A stretch of DNA of 6,507 bases, from contig CALLQH010000352.1 of assembly GCA_938014945.1 (NCBI GenBank), positions 1-6,507 on the forward strand, read 5' to 3'. Below the pieces are notes generated by a model. It had not been told where the DNA came from and searched no databases. It was given only the letters and a program-made list of their open reading frames with translations. A program made the position numbers and the translations under genes. Shown in pieces: positions 1 to 5,920 of the stretch. This DNA comes from an uncultured bacterium (GTDB lineage Bacteria; Pseudomonadota; Alphaproteobacteria; SP197). How positions within the stretch are numbered: the first letter of the stretch is position 1; each line of letters opens with the position of its first letter.

Positions 1-1127
1 GAGACGATGGCGAAGCCGGATGCCAGCACGAAGGCCCAGGTGAGATCGAAGTCGCCGGCAAGGCCGCCCAGCAGTGCGCCCAGCGCCCCGATGCCGTCCA
101 TCATGACGAAGGTGAGGCCCAGCGTGGTGCCCTCGCGCTTGCCTGCAAAATCGACCGCCGAGGCAAGCACCACGGAACGCACGCCGTAGAACGCGCCGAT
201 CATGAGGACCAGGAAAGCAACCGCGATGGCGGGATTGGCGATGAAGGGCATGGCCAGACCCAGCGGCGCGACGGCCAACAGCGAGGCAGCAAAGACCTTG
301 CGCCGCCCGCGCCGGTCCGAGACATGGCCCATCACCGGCTGCAGCAGGGCGCCCGCCAGGATCATTGCGGCAAAGGCGAAACCCGCGAGCGTCGTCGACA
401 GGCCGAGGTCGTTGACGAGATAGAGGGTCGCCATGGACAGCACGGCCATGATCGCCATGTTGTAGATGCTGATCATGGCAACCAGCGCCAGCCCGGTGCG
501 GCTCGACCAGCGCTGCCAAAGATGCTTCATGTCCAGCATCGATGCGCCCGTGGCGCCGGCCACGTTCAAGCGGTCGCGCAGGACAAAGAAGACGGCGCCC
601 ATGGCGATGGCCGGAACGATCGAAAGGCCCAGACCCGTGCGCCAGTCGACGAAATTGAGCAACACGCCGGTCAGCAGGGGTGCAAACACCTCGGCCAGGG
701 TGCCGCCCATGGCGTGGATGCCGAGGATTCGCGCGCGCTGACCGGGCATCGCCTGGGTCAGGGTGCCGGTGGCCAGCGGATGCCAGGCCGACGTCCCCAT
801 GCCCGCCAGCGCCAGCATCAGCGTCAGAGACCAGAAATCCGGCGCCAGGGTCGCCGCGCCGTAGCCCAGCACGACCCAGATGAAGGTCGTGACGAAGAGC
901 AGGCCGCGGCGACCGAAGTGGTCGGTGATCATGCCTGCGGGAATGTGCGTTGCTGTGCTGCCCACCGCCGTGACGGCAAACAGGGTGCCCAGTTCGCCCG
1001 GCGACAGGTCCATGGCGACCGCCAGGGCGGGTGCCAGAATCCAGATCGCGCCATGGGGCCAGTCGACCGCCATGTGGCCGAAGCAGAAGGCGACGACGGG
1101 CAGGCGCCTGGGCTGGGGGGCGTCCAC
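1..1127 (-). CDS. MFS transporter, FSR/drug-efflux-like (3' end beyond window)
   Basis: Probable inner-membrane major facilitator superfamily carrier; substrate unknown. Reading the minus strand from a GTG at 1127-1125 gives about 375 residues with no stop before the window edge, so the C-terminus is missing. Hydrophobic segments alternate with short polar loops, as in a 12-helix MFS protein. Motif A is present after TM2 (GMITDHFGRRG, about residues 65-75) and is repeated in the second half (GHVSDRRGRK, about 267-276), which is diagnostic of MFS. An early GHMAVDWPHG and a TSAWHP segment near residue 115 resemble the fosmidomycin-resistance (FSR) type of carrier. The GTG start is chosen because GAGGG lies 7 nt upstream, overlapping the hisF stop. 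The first internal ATG (residue 19) would cut into TM1. It starts 10 nt after hisF, so it is probably the last known gene of the his transcript. Family call is firm; export of a specific compound cannot be read from the sequence. Confidence 0.88.
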   Translation of the reverse strand, partial: MDAPQPRRLPVVAFCFGHMAVDWPHGAIWILAPALAVAMDLSPGELGTLFAVTAVGSTATHIPAGMITDHFGRRGLLFVTTFIWVVLGYGAATLAPDFWSLTLMLALAGMGTSAWHPLATGTLTQAMPGQRARILGIHAMGGTLAEVFAPLLTGVLLNFVDWRTGLGLSIVPAIAMGAVFFVLRDRLNVAGATGASMLDMKHLWQRWSSRTGLALVAMISIYNMAIMAVLSMATLYLVNDLGLSTTLAGFAFAAMILAGALLQPVMGHVSDRRGRRKVFAASLLAVAPLGLAMPFIANPAIAVAFLVLMIGAFYGVRSVVLASAVDFAGKREGTTLGLTFVMMDGIGALGALLGGLAGDFDLTWAFVLASGFAIV

Positions 1128-1137
1128 GCGCGCGCCC

Positions 1138-1920
1138 TCAGTCCCCGGAAGCGATGTCGTCGAGCCGCACGGGGATGCCGGCCTTGGCCATGGCGCGCTT
1201 GATGTCGCCCACGGTGTATTCGCGTTCGTGGAAGATGGAAGCGGCCAGCACCGCGTCGGCCCCGGCCTTGAGCGCGGCGATCAGGTGGTCGGCGTTGGCC
1301 GCGCCGCCCGAGGCGATGACGGGAACGTGGACGGCCTGGGAGACGGCGGCCAGAAGCTCGGTGTCGTAGCCGCTGCGGGTGCCGTCGCGGTCCCAGCTGG
1401 TCAGCAGGATTTCGCCCGCGCCGCGCTCCACGGCTTCGCGCGCCCAGGCGACGGCATCCTTGCCGGTGCGGTCCTTGCCGGAATGCACGACCACCTCCCA
1501 GCCGGCCTGGCCTTCCAGGCGGCTGGCGGCGTCGATGGCGACGACGGCGCACTGGCTGCCGTAGCGGGTGGCGATCTGGGTCAGCAGTTCCGGGCGCTCC
1601 ACGGCGGCGGTGTTGGCCGCCACCTTGTCGGCGCCGGCCTCCAGCAGCGCGCCGGCGTCCTCCACCCTGCGCACGCCGCCGCCCACGGTCAGCGGAATGG
1701 CGAGCTCGGCGCGCACGGCCGCGACCGTCACCAGCGCGTTGCCGCGCCCCTGGGGCGTGGCCGAGACGTCCAGCATCACCAGTTCGTCGGCACCCTGGGC
1801 CTCATAGGCCATGGAGAGTTCGACAGGATCGCCCGCGTCGCGCAGGCCCTGGAAGCGCACGCCCTTGACGACGCGGCCGTTGTCGACGTCCAGGCACGGG
1901 ATGACGCGGCAGGTCAGCAT
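1138..1920 (-). CDS. hisF: Imidazole glycerol phosphate synthase, cyclase subunit HisF
   Basis: Cytoplasmic (beta/alpha)8-barrel cyclase. With ammonia delivered from HisH it converts PRFAR to imidazole glycerol phosphate and AICAR, linking histidine and purine synthesis. The 260-residue product is of usual length (about 250-260) and aligns along its whole length with HisF as I remember it. The catalytic aspartates fall at the expected numbers: Asp11 in CLDVDNGRVVKG and Asp130 in VVAIDA. TVGGGV (78-83), NTAAVE (103-108), LLTSWDRDGTRSGYD (172-186) and IASGGA (202-207) are phosphate-loop and barrel signatures. Asp98, which in Thermotoga contacts HisH at the interface, is present. Small departures from the common form are DVSATPQGRG where DITAS.EGR is usual, and SGGAAN where SGGAG is usual. 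ATG overlaps the hisH stop by 7 nt, implying coupled translation of the two partner subunits. hisA, commonly next to it, is missing. Confidence 0.96.
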   Translation of the reverse strand: MLTCRVIPCLDVDNGRVVKGVRFQGLRDAGDPVELSMAYEAQGADELVMLDVSATPQGRGNALVTVAAVRAELAIPLTVGGGVRRVEDAGALLEAGADKVAANTAAVERPELLTQIATRYGSQCAVVAIDAASRLEGQAGWEVVVHSGKDRTGKDAVAWAREAVERGAGEILLTSWDRDGTRSGYDTELLAAVSQAVHVPVIASGGAANADHLIAALKAGADAVLAASIFHEREYTVGDIKRAMAKAGIPVRLDDIASGD

Positions 1921-2522
1921 GGCATGGCGATCCAGCGGGAGAGCAGGGCGTGGCCGTAGGCGCCGGAAAGCTCCGGGTGGAACTGGCAGGCGAGAAGGGC
2001 GCCCCGCTCCATGGCTGCAACGAAGGTGCCGCCGTGCTCGGCCGTCGCCACGGCCCAGCCGCTGGGCCGCTCGGCCAGGCGGTAGGAATTGGCGAAATAG
2101 GCGTGGCCGCTGGCGATCAGCCTGCAATCGGTGTTGGCGGTGACGTGGTTCCAGCCGAACTGGGGCACCCGCACGTTTTCTGGAAAGCGGAAGACATCGG
2201 CCTCGATCACGCCCAGGCCCTCGACGCCGGGCGATTCCTCGCTGCTGACGCAGAGCAGCTGAAGGCCCACACAGATCGCCATGGTCGGGCGGCCGGCGGC
2301 GAAGCGGGCGACCAGCGGGGCAACCATCCCGGCCTCCCGCAGGGTCTCCATGGCATGGCCGAAGGACCCCACGCCCGGCAGCATGACGTGGCTGGCGTTC
2401 TCGATGTCGGCCACGGTCTCGGCCATGCGCGGCTCGCCCCCGGCCCGGCGCAGGCCGGCAAAGACGGAAGCAAGGTTCGCCGTGCCGGTTCGGCAGACGA
2501 CGACCTCGCGCGTGCCGCTCAC
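1914..2522 (-). CDS. hisH: Imidazole glycerol phosphate synthase, glutaminase subunit HisH (divergent)
   Basis: Class I glutamine amidotransferase that hydrolyses glutamine and passes ammonia through the HisF barrel. The 202-residue product matches the usual length. The catalytic triad is visible: nucleophile Cys84 in MAICVGLQLL, His182 and Glu184 in FHPE; the oxyanion-strand PGVG is at 49-52. The start is GTG at 2522-2520, sharing GTGA with the hisB stop; the near-N-terminal VVCRTGTANLASV lines up with E. coli VILDTGCANLNSV. Several normally conserved sites differ: HPELS replaces HPE(K/R)S, FANSY replaces FVH(S/T)Y, PQFGWN replaces PHMGWN, and CVGLQ replaces CLGMQ. The Lys/Arg after HPE normally pairs with HisF Asp98, so the subunit contact may be altered. 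Gene position directly before hisF and the intact triad make HisH by far the best call, but of a divergent branch. Confidence 0.92.
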   Translation of the reverse strand: MSGTREVVVCRTGTANLASVFAGLRRAGGEPRMAETVADIENASHVMLPGVGSFGHAMETLREAGMVAPLVARFAAGRPTMAICVGLQLLCVSSEESPGVEGLGVIEADVFRFPENVRVPQFGWNHVTANTDCRLIASGHAYFANSYRLAERPSGWAVATAEHGGTFVAAMERGALLACQFHPELSGAYGHALLSRWIAMPC

Positions 2523-3106
2523 AGCACGCCCTTGGTGCTGGGCACATCGTCGTGCCCGGCGGCAGCCACCGCCATGCGCAACGCCAGGGCCAGCGCCTTG
2601 AAGGCGGCCTCCGCACGGTGATGGTCGTTCTGGCCGCGGATCAGTTCGACATGCAGGGTGAGTTTGGCCGCCATGGCGAAGGACTGCAGGGCATGGCCGA
2701 TCATCTCGGTGGCGGTGTCGCCCACCTTCTCGCGGCGCAGGCCCAGGTCGACGAAGGCGTAAGGCCGCCCGGAGATATCGAGCACGGCGCGCGCCAGGGC
2801 TTCGTCCAGCGGCGCATAGGCATGGCCGAAACGGGCGATGCCGCGCTTGTCGCCCAGAGCCTCGTCAAAGGCCTGGCCCAGGGCGATGGCGCAATCCTCT
2901 GCGGTGTGGTGATCGTCGATGTCGAGATCGCCCTTGCAGGTGAGCGTCACGTCCATGCGGCTGTGGCGGGTCAGGCCGTCGAGCAGATGGTCGAGGAACC
3001 GCAGGCCGGTCGAGATTTCGGCCTTGCCGGTGCCGTCCAGGGTGACGGTCACCGAGATGTCGGTTTCCTTGGTCTTGCGGGCGACGGTGGCGCTACGCGC
3101 TGTCAT
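2519..3106 (-). CDS. hisB: Imidazoleglycerol-phosphate dehydratase (monofunctional HisB)
   Basis: Dehydrates imidazole glycerol phosphate to imidazole acetol phosphate, the step directly after HisHF; a cytoplasmic Mn-dependent 24-mer in characterised family members. The 195-residue product is the length of the monofunctional enzyme, with no histidinol-phosphatase domain as in E. coli HisB. Family signatures are in order: RKTKETDI (10-17), GLRFLDHLLD (34-43), the metal motif DHHTAED (65-71), PLDEAL (99-104), DISGRP (110-115), GQNDHHRAEAAFK (158-170) and the C-terminal PSTKGVL. One common Met is replaced (DHLLD for DHMLD). ATG at 3106-3104 is preferred over an in-frame start further upstream at 3163, because that start would overlap hisG by about 50 nt and the residues it adds (Ser/Ala-rich) resemble no part of HisB. 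GAGG lies about 7 nt before this ATG, at the hisG stop. It is 7 nt downstream of hisG and overlaps hisH by 4 nt. Confidence 0.96.
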   Translation of the reverse strand: MTARSATVARKTKETDISVTVTLDGTGKAEISTGLRFLDHLLDGLTRHSRMDVTLTCKGDLDIDDHHTAEDCAIALGQAFDEALGDKRGIARFGHAYAPLDEALARAVLDISGRPYAFVDLGLRREKVGDTATEMIGHALQSFAMAAKLTLHVELIRGQNDHHRAEAAFKALALALRMAVAAAGHDDVPSTKGVL

Positions 3107-3113
3107 GGCTGCC

Positions 3114-3998
3114 TCAGGCGACGATGTTGCCGATCTGGAAGACGACGATATCCGTGCCGCCACGCGCCTTGATCTCGGGGATGACGCGGGCGAGCATTTC
3201 GCGGGGAATGGCGGCCTTCAGCGCAAAGCCGCTGTCGCCATGGAGCGGCGACACGGTGGGTTCGCGCATGCAGGGCAGCACCTCGATCACCGATTCCAGA
3301 TTGTCGGCCGAGACGTTGACCTCGACCATCACCCGGCGGCGGGCGTCCTGCACGGAGCGCACCATGGTGACGAAACTCTCGATGGAGCCGCGCTTTTCGG
3401 CGTTCTCCAGGGCGGCCGGATGGGCGTAGAGCCGGGTCGAGGACGTCATCAGCGTATCGACGATCTCCAGGCCATTGGCGCGCAGGGTGGAGCCGGTCGC
3501 CGTGTTGTCGACGATGCAGTCGGCATCCTCGGGCGGGAAGACCTCCGTGGCGCCGTAGCTCCGCACGAAGGTCGCGTCCAGGCCGCGCTCTGCGATCCAG
3601 TTCCGGGTCAGGCGTTCATATTCGCTGGCGACCACCAGGTGCGTCGTCGGCAGGGCGCCGTCGGTGAGCATCTTCGAGGGGATGGCCGCCACCAGGCTCA
3701 CCGGATCGAGCTCGGTATCGAGCAGTTCCACCAGATCGACGTTCTTCTCGGCCACCCAGTCGGCGCCGGCAAAACCCAGGTCGCGGCTGCCGACATGCAG
3801 CATTTCCACAATGTTCTGCGGCTTCAGGAGCTTGGCCTCGAAGCCGGGCAGGGAGAGTTTCGGGCGGTAATCGCGGTCGTTACGCCCGCTCGCCGTGATG
3901 TGGATCCCGGCATGCTCCAGCAGGTCGAACACGGCTTCCTGCATGCGGCCCTTGGGCAGCCCCAGACGGATGATGGGTTCTTTTTCTTGTGCGGGCAT
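3114..3998 (-). CDS. hisG: ATP phosphoribosyltransferase, long form (HisG)
   Basis: Catalyses the committed step of histidine synthesis, joining ATP and PRPP to phosphoribosyl-ATP, in the cytoplasm. At 294 residues it is the long form: catalytic lobes to about residue 210, then a C-terminal regulatory domain of about 75 residues (MVEVNVSADN through FQIGNIVA) with the PTVSPL segment at 247-252. Long-form enzymes are inhibited by histidine through that domain and need no HisZ, unlike the short form found in many alphaproteobacteria. Visible motifs: RLGLPKGRM near the N-terminus, GSRDLGFAGADWV (70-82), and the PRPP-binding segment DNTATGSTLRANGLE (164-178). ATG at 3998-3996 places LPKGRM at the usual distance from the start; no strong Shine-Dalgarno is seen. 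It is the first gene of the his unit, divergent from the VOC gene. Confidence 0.95.
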   Translation of the reverse strand: MPAQEKEPIIRLGLPKGRMQEAVFDLLEHAGIHITASGRNDRDYRPKLSLPGFEAKLLKPQNIVEMLHVGSRDLGFAGADWVAEKNVDLVELLDTELDPVSLVAAIPSKMLTDGALPTTHLVVASEYERLTRNWIAERGLDATFVRSYGATEVFPPEDADCIVDNTATGSTLRANGLEIVDTLMTSSTRLYAHPAALENAEKRGSIESFVTMVRSVQDARRRVMVEVNVSADNLESVIEVLPCMREPTVSPLHGDSGFALKAAIPREMLARVIPEIKARGGTDIVVFQIGNIVA

Positions 3999-4060
3999 GA
4001 TGGTCGTCGGCCATGGATCGAACTCCGGGCGCCGGGATGGGGCCGGTCTTGGGCGGGCGG

Positions 4061-4089
4061 AACCTCTTGCATCGGCCGCCCCCTGTCAA
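4061..4089 (-). promoter_or_regulatory. Possible promoter of the hisG-hisB-hisH-hisF-MFS unit
   Basis: The minus strand has a perfect -35 hexamer TTGACA at 4089-4084 in the 142-nt region between hisG and the divergent VOC gene. At the standard 17-nt spacing the -10 position (4066-4061) reads GAGGTT, a poor match, so only the -35 is convincing. The predicted transcript start would lie roughly 55 nt before the hisG ATG. I see no leader peptide with a run of His codons and no obvious attenuator in this short leader. Confidence 0.35.
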
Positions 4090-4140
4090 CCGCGCGCCAT
4101 TCCTTTAGAGTGCCGGCAGGATCACGACGGGCAGGCAGGC

Positions 4141-4512
4141 ATGAGCATCCACGGTGTCGATCACATCAACATCCGCACGAAGGAACTCGACCGCTGCGTC
4201 GATTTCTACTGCAAGGTGCTGGGATTCAAGAAGGGCTTCCGGCCGCCCTTCGATTCGCCGGGCGCATGGCTCTACTCCGACGGCGCACCCCTCGTTCACA
4301 TCTCGGTCGCCTCGCGCAAGCCTGCGGCCACGACGGGCGCGCTGGATCACATCGCCTTTGCGGCAAAGGGGTTTGCGGCGACCAGGCGCCGTCTCGACCG
4401 CGCGGGCATCGCCTTCCGCACCTTCGAGGTGCCGGGCACGCCGGTGAAGCAGATCTTCATCCGCGATCCCGATGGGGTCGCCGTCGAACTGAACTTCCGC
4501 GACGGCAAGTAG
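4141..4512 (+). CDS. VOC superfamily protein (glyoxalase/dioxygenase fold), substrate unknown
   Basis: Small cytoplasmic metalloprotein of 123 residues with a single vicinal-oxygen-chelate domain, made of two beta-alpha-beta-beta-beta modules: residues 4-55 and 67-119. The first opens with VDHINIRTKELDRCVDFY and the second with LDHIAFAAKGF. It ends in the typical IRDPDGVAVELNF. Likely metal ligands are His8, His53 or His70, and Glu116, the usual positions in this family. The family includes glyoxalase I, fosfomycin or bleomycin resistance proteins and extradiol dioxygenases; nothing here separates these. The ATG follows GGCAGGCAGGC, a modest ribosome site. It diverges from hisG and is separated from the EncFtn gene by 146 nt containing a likely operator, so joint function with either neighbour is not supported. 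Confidence 0.9.
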   Translation: MSIHGVDHINIRTKELDRCVDFYCKVLGFKKGFRPPFDSPGAWLYSDGAPLVHISVASRKPAATTGALDHIAFAAKGFAATRRRLDRAGIAFRTFEVPGTPVKQIFIRDPDGVAVELNFRDGK

Positions 4513-4658
4513 CCGAACCATTTGCCGCGGAAGGTTGAACCAGCCGCCCGCGGCCCCAAATTAGAATTGTTCTATTGCAGCGCAAGCCGTTGCCGTGCGT
4601 TCCAGATTGGCGCGGCCGGGGGGTTGCGCGTCCGACACCACAGAAGGGGGTGCCCCAT
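4513..4658 (+). other. Intergenic region upstream of the encapsulin operon
   Basis: This 146-nt gap holds no convincing gene. It contains a 7-bp GC-rich inverted repeat (GCCGCGG at 4524-4530, CCGCGGC at 4548-4554) not followed by a T-run, so at best a weak terminator for the VOC gene. The AT-rich stretch at 4558-4576, unusual in this GC-rich window, carries the likely operator and promoter. A purine-rich ribosome site, AGAAGGGGG at 4642-4650, stands 8 nt before the EncFtn start. Confidence 0.7.
4560..4576 (+). promoter_or_regulatory. Predicted Irr/ICE-type (Fur-family) operator of the encapsulin operon
   Basis: The sequence ATTAGAATTGTTCTATT has a perfect inverted repeat, TAGAA at 4562-4566 and TTCTA at 4570-4574, around a 3-nt spacer. 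The Irr box (iron control element) of alphaproteobacteria is usually written TTTAGAA-N3-TTCTAAA; 11 of its 14 defined positions match. The left arm overlaps TAGAAT (4562-4567), a 5/6 match to a -10 hexamer, so a bound protein would block RNA polymerase; no good -35 is seen at the proper spacing. Irr acts under iron limitation and represses iron-storage genes in related bacteria, which fits the ferritin gene starting 82 nt downstream. A PerR-like or other Fur-family regulator could use a similar repeat. Confidence 0.6.
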
Positions 4659-5039
4659 ATGGCCAGCTCAACCGAGCTACACGAACGGTTCGAGGATCTT
4701 TCCTCCGAGACCATCGACCGCCATCGCGCCACGGTTTCCCTGCTCGAGGAGCTGGAAGCCGTCGACTGGTACGACCAGCGCGCCGAGGCGGCCGGCGACG
4801 ACGAACTCAAGAAGATCCTGATCCACAACCGCGACGAGGAGATGGAGCACGCCGCCATGGTTCTGGAATGGCTGCGCCGCCGCAATCCGGTCGTGGACGA
4901 GCAGCTTCGGACCTACCTGTTCACTTCCGGTCCCATCACGGGTGTCGAGAGCGGCGCAACGGAAGGCGGCGAAGAGGGCGGCGAGAGCCAGCCCAAGGAC
5001 GGATCGCTCGGTATCGGCAGCCTGCGGGCAAAGGGATAA
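4659..5039 (+). CDS. encFtn: Encapsulated ferritin (EncFtn), encapsulin cargo protein
   Basis: Ferritin-like protein that oxidises Fe(II) inside an encapsulin shell. The 126-residue product has only two long helices, as EncFtn does, so the ferroxidase centre forms between subunits rather than within a four-helix bundle. The core LLEELEAVDWYDQR (28-41) and NRDEEMEHAAMVLEWLRRR (57-75) closely resembles R. rubrum EncFtn as I recall it. Expected iron ligands Glu31, Glu61 and His64 are present (one less than R. rubrum numbering), as are entry-site residues Glu30, Glu33, Trp37 and Tyr38. A Gly/Glu-rich flexible linker (about 97-115) leads to the targeting peptide SLGIGSLR near the C-terminus. ATG at 4659 is chosen over an in-frame ATG 84 nt upstream because it has a strong ribosome site and the shorter protein fits the family; the upstream start would also sit against the operator. 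The shell gene follows after 4 nt. Confidence 0.95.
   Translation: MASSTELHERFEDLSSETIDRHRATVSLLEELEAVDWYDQRAEAAGDDELKKILIHNRDEEMEHAAMVLEWLRRRNPVVDEQLRTYLFTSGPITGVESGATEGGEEGGESQPKDGSLGIGSLRAKG
5004..5027 (+). other. Encapsulin-targeting (cargo-loading) peptide of EncFtn
   Basis: These codons specify SLGIGSLR (residues 116-123), the short hydrophobic motif by which family 1 cargo proteins dock on the inner face of the encapsulin shell. It follows a Gly/Glu-rich linker and sits three residues from the C-terminus, the expected place. The pattern is family knowledge; docking in this strain is inferred. Confidence 0.88.
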
Positions 5040-5043
5040 GACC

Positions 5044-5859
5044 ATGAATCATCTGATGCGCAATCTCGCCCCCATCCCCACCGAGGCCTGGGAGGCGATC
5101 GAGGAAGAGGCCAGCGAGACCCTCAAGGAGTATCTGGCCGGCCGCAAACTCGCCGATTTCACCGGCCCGCTGGGCTGGCAGGCCTATGCCGTCGATCTCG
5201 GCGTCACCAAGAAACTCGCCAAGTCGCCCGAGACCGGCGTCGATGCGCGCCAGCGCCAGGCCCTGCCGCTGGTCGAGTTCCGCGTGCCCTTCGACGTGCC
5301 GCGCGAGAAGATCGAGGCGGTCGCCCGCGGCGCCCGGCATGTCGCCTTCGACGAGGTCGTCGATGCCGCCCGCAAGATGGCCTTCGCCGAGGACAAGGCG
5401 ATCTTCGCCGGCTACGACGCCGGCGGCATCACCGGCATGATGAGCGGTTCCGAGCACAAGGCGGTGACGCTCTCGACCGACTACGAGAAGTATCCCGCGG
5501 CGGTGCAGGAAGCGCTGACCATGCTGCGCGAGGAAGGCGTGGGCGGCCCCTACGCCATCGCTCTGGGCCCCCGCTGCTACAAGGGGCTGATGACCACCAC
5601 CTTGAAGGGCGGTTATCCGGTCATCGAGCATGTCCGCCAGCTTCTCGACGGCCCGCTGATCTGGGCGCCCGCCGTCAACGGCGCCTGCGTCATGAGCATG
5701 CGCGGCGGCGATTTCGAGCTGGTCGTCGGCCAGGACATCTCGATCGGCTTCATCTCCGCCACGGACGACAAGGTCCGTCTCTATCTGGAGGAGAGCTTCA
5801 CCTTCCGTAACCTGGAGCCGGCGGCCGCCGTCGCCATGACCTACGGCCGCGGCAAGTAA
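5044..5859 (+). CDS. enc: Family 1 encapsulin shell protein
   Basis: HK97-fold protein that self-assembles into a hollow nanocompartment, expected to be a 60-subunit T=1 shell, enclosing EncFtn for iron storage. The 271-residue product matches the family length. Markers: the N-terminal helix MNHLMRNLAPI with EAW (cargo-docking region), GRKLADFTGPLGWQAYAVDLG (33-53), the E-loop around 54-80, the GPYAIALGP strand (168-176), GGDFELVVGQDISIGF (221-236) and the C-terminal FTFRNLEP. The tryptophan that binds flavin in Thermotoga encapsulin (near residue 87) has no counterpart in the local VPFDVPREKI stretch, so flavin loading at that site is unlikely. ATG at 5044 is chosen because it aligns with the usual MxxLxRxLAP start; the open frame extends upstream to 4942 but that part lies over encFtn. 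AAGGGATAAG at the encFtn end supplies the ribosome site, so the genes are co-transcribed and probably coupled. Confidence 0.97.
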   Translation: MNHLMRNLAPIPTEAWEAIEEEASETLKEYLAGRKLADFTGPLGWQAYAVDLGVTKKLAKSPETGVDARQRQALPLVEFRVPFDVPREKIEAVARGARHVAFDEVVDAARKMAFAEDKAIFAGYDAGGITGMMSGSEHKAVTLSTDYEKYPAAVQEALTMLREEGVGGPYAIALGPRCYKGLMTTTLKGGYPVIEHVRQLLDGPLIWAPAVNGACVMSMRGGDFELVVGQDISIGFISATDDKVRLYLEESFTFRNLEPAAAVAMTYGRGK

Positions 5860-5881
5860 GTCGCCGAACGGCTCCGATACG

Positions 5882-5920
5882 AGCGCCCCGGTTCGCCAAG
5901 GACCGGGGCGCTTTGCTTTG
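5882..5920 (+). terminator. Rho-independent terminator after encapsulin
   Basis: AGCGCCCCGGT (5882-5892) and ACCGGGGCGCT (5902-5912) form a perfect 11-bp stem with a 9-nt loop, followed by a T-rich tail CTTTGCTTTG. It begins 22 nt after the encapsulin stop and would separate the nanocompartment operon from mtnA. The tail is interrupted by G and C, but stem strength is high. Confidence 0.85.

Noticed and set aside
324..1959. Long plus-strand open frames (324-1202 and 880-1959) opposite the MFS gene and hisF.
   Set aside because: They run antisense to well-identified proteins, are rich in Arg/His/Gly/Gln with no recognisable family, and are expected in GC-rich DNA with few stop codons.
4104..4110. 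TTTAGAG upstream of the VOC gene as a second Irr box.
   Set aside because: Only one half-site is present; no TTCTAAA-like arm follows at the right spacing.
3999..4140. Riboswitch or his-leader attenuator before hisG.
   Set aside because: No His-codon-rich leader peptide and no convincing competing hairpins were seen in the short leader.
2919..4538. A 539-residue plus-strand open frame.
   Set aside because: It lies antisense to hisB and hisG, then out of frame through the VOC gene; its translation has no domain character.
4524..4554. GCCGCGG/CCGCGGC stem as a VOC terminator.
   Set aside because: The loop is 17 nt and no T-run follows; chance GC symmetry is as likely.
4575..4658. Upstream in-frame start for EncFtn adding 28 residues.
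   Set aside because: The extra residues do not resemble EncFtn, no ribosome site precedes it, and it begins inside the predicted operator/promoter.
4942..5043. N-terminal extension of encapsulin from an upstream ATG.
   Set aside because: The added residues overlap the encFtn coding end in another frame, while the ATG at 5044 gives the family-standard start and has a ribosome site.
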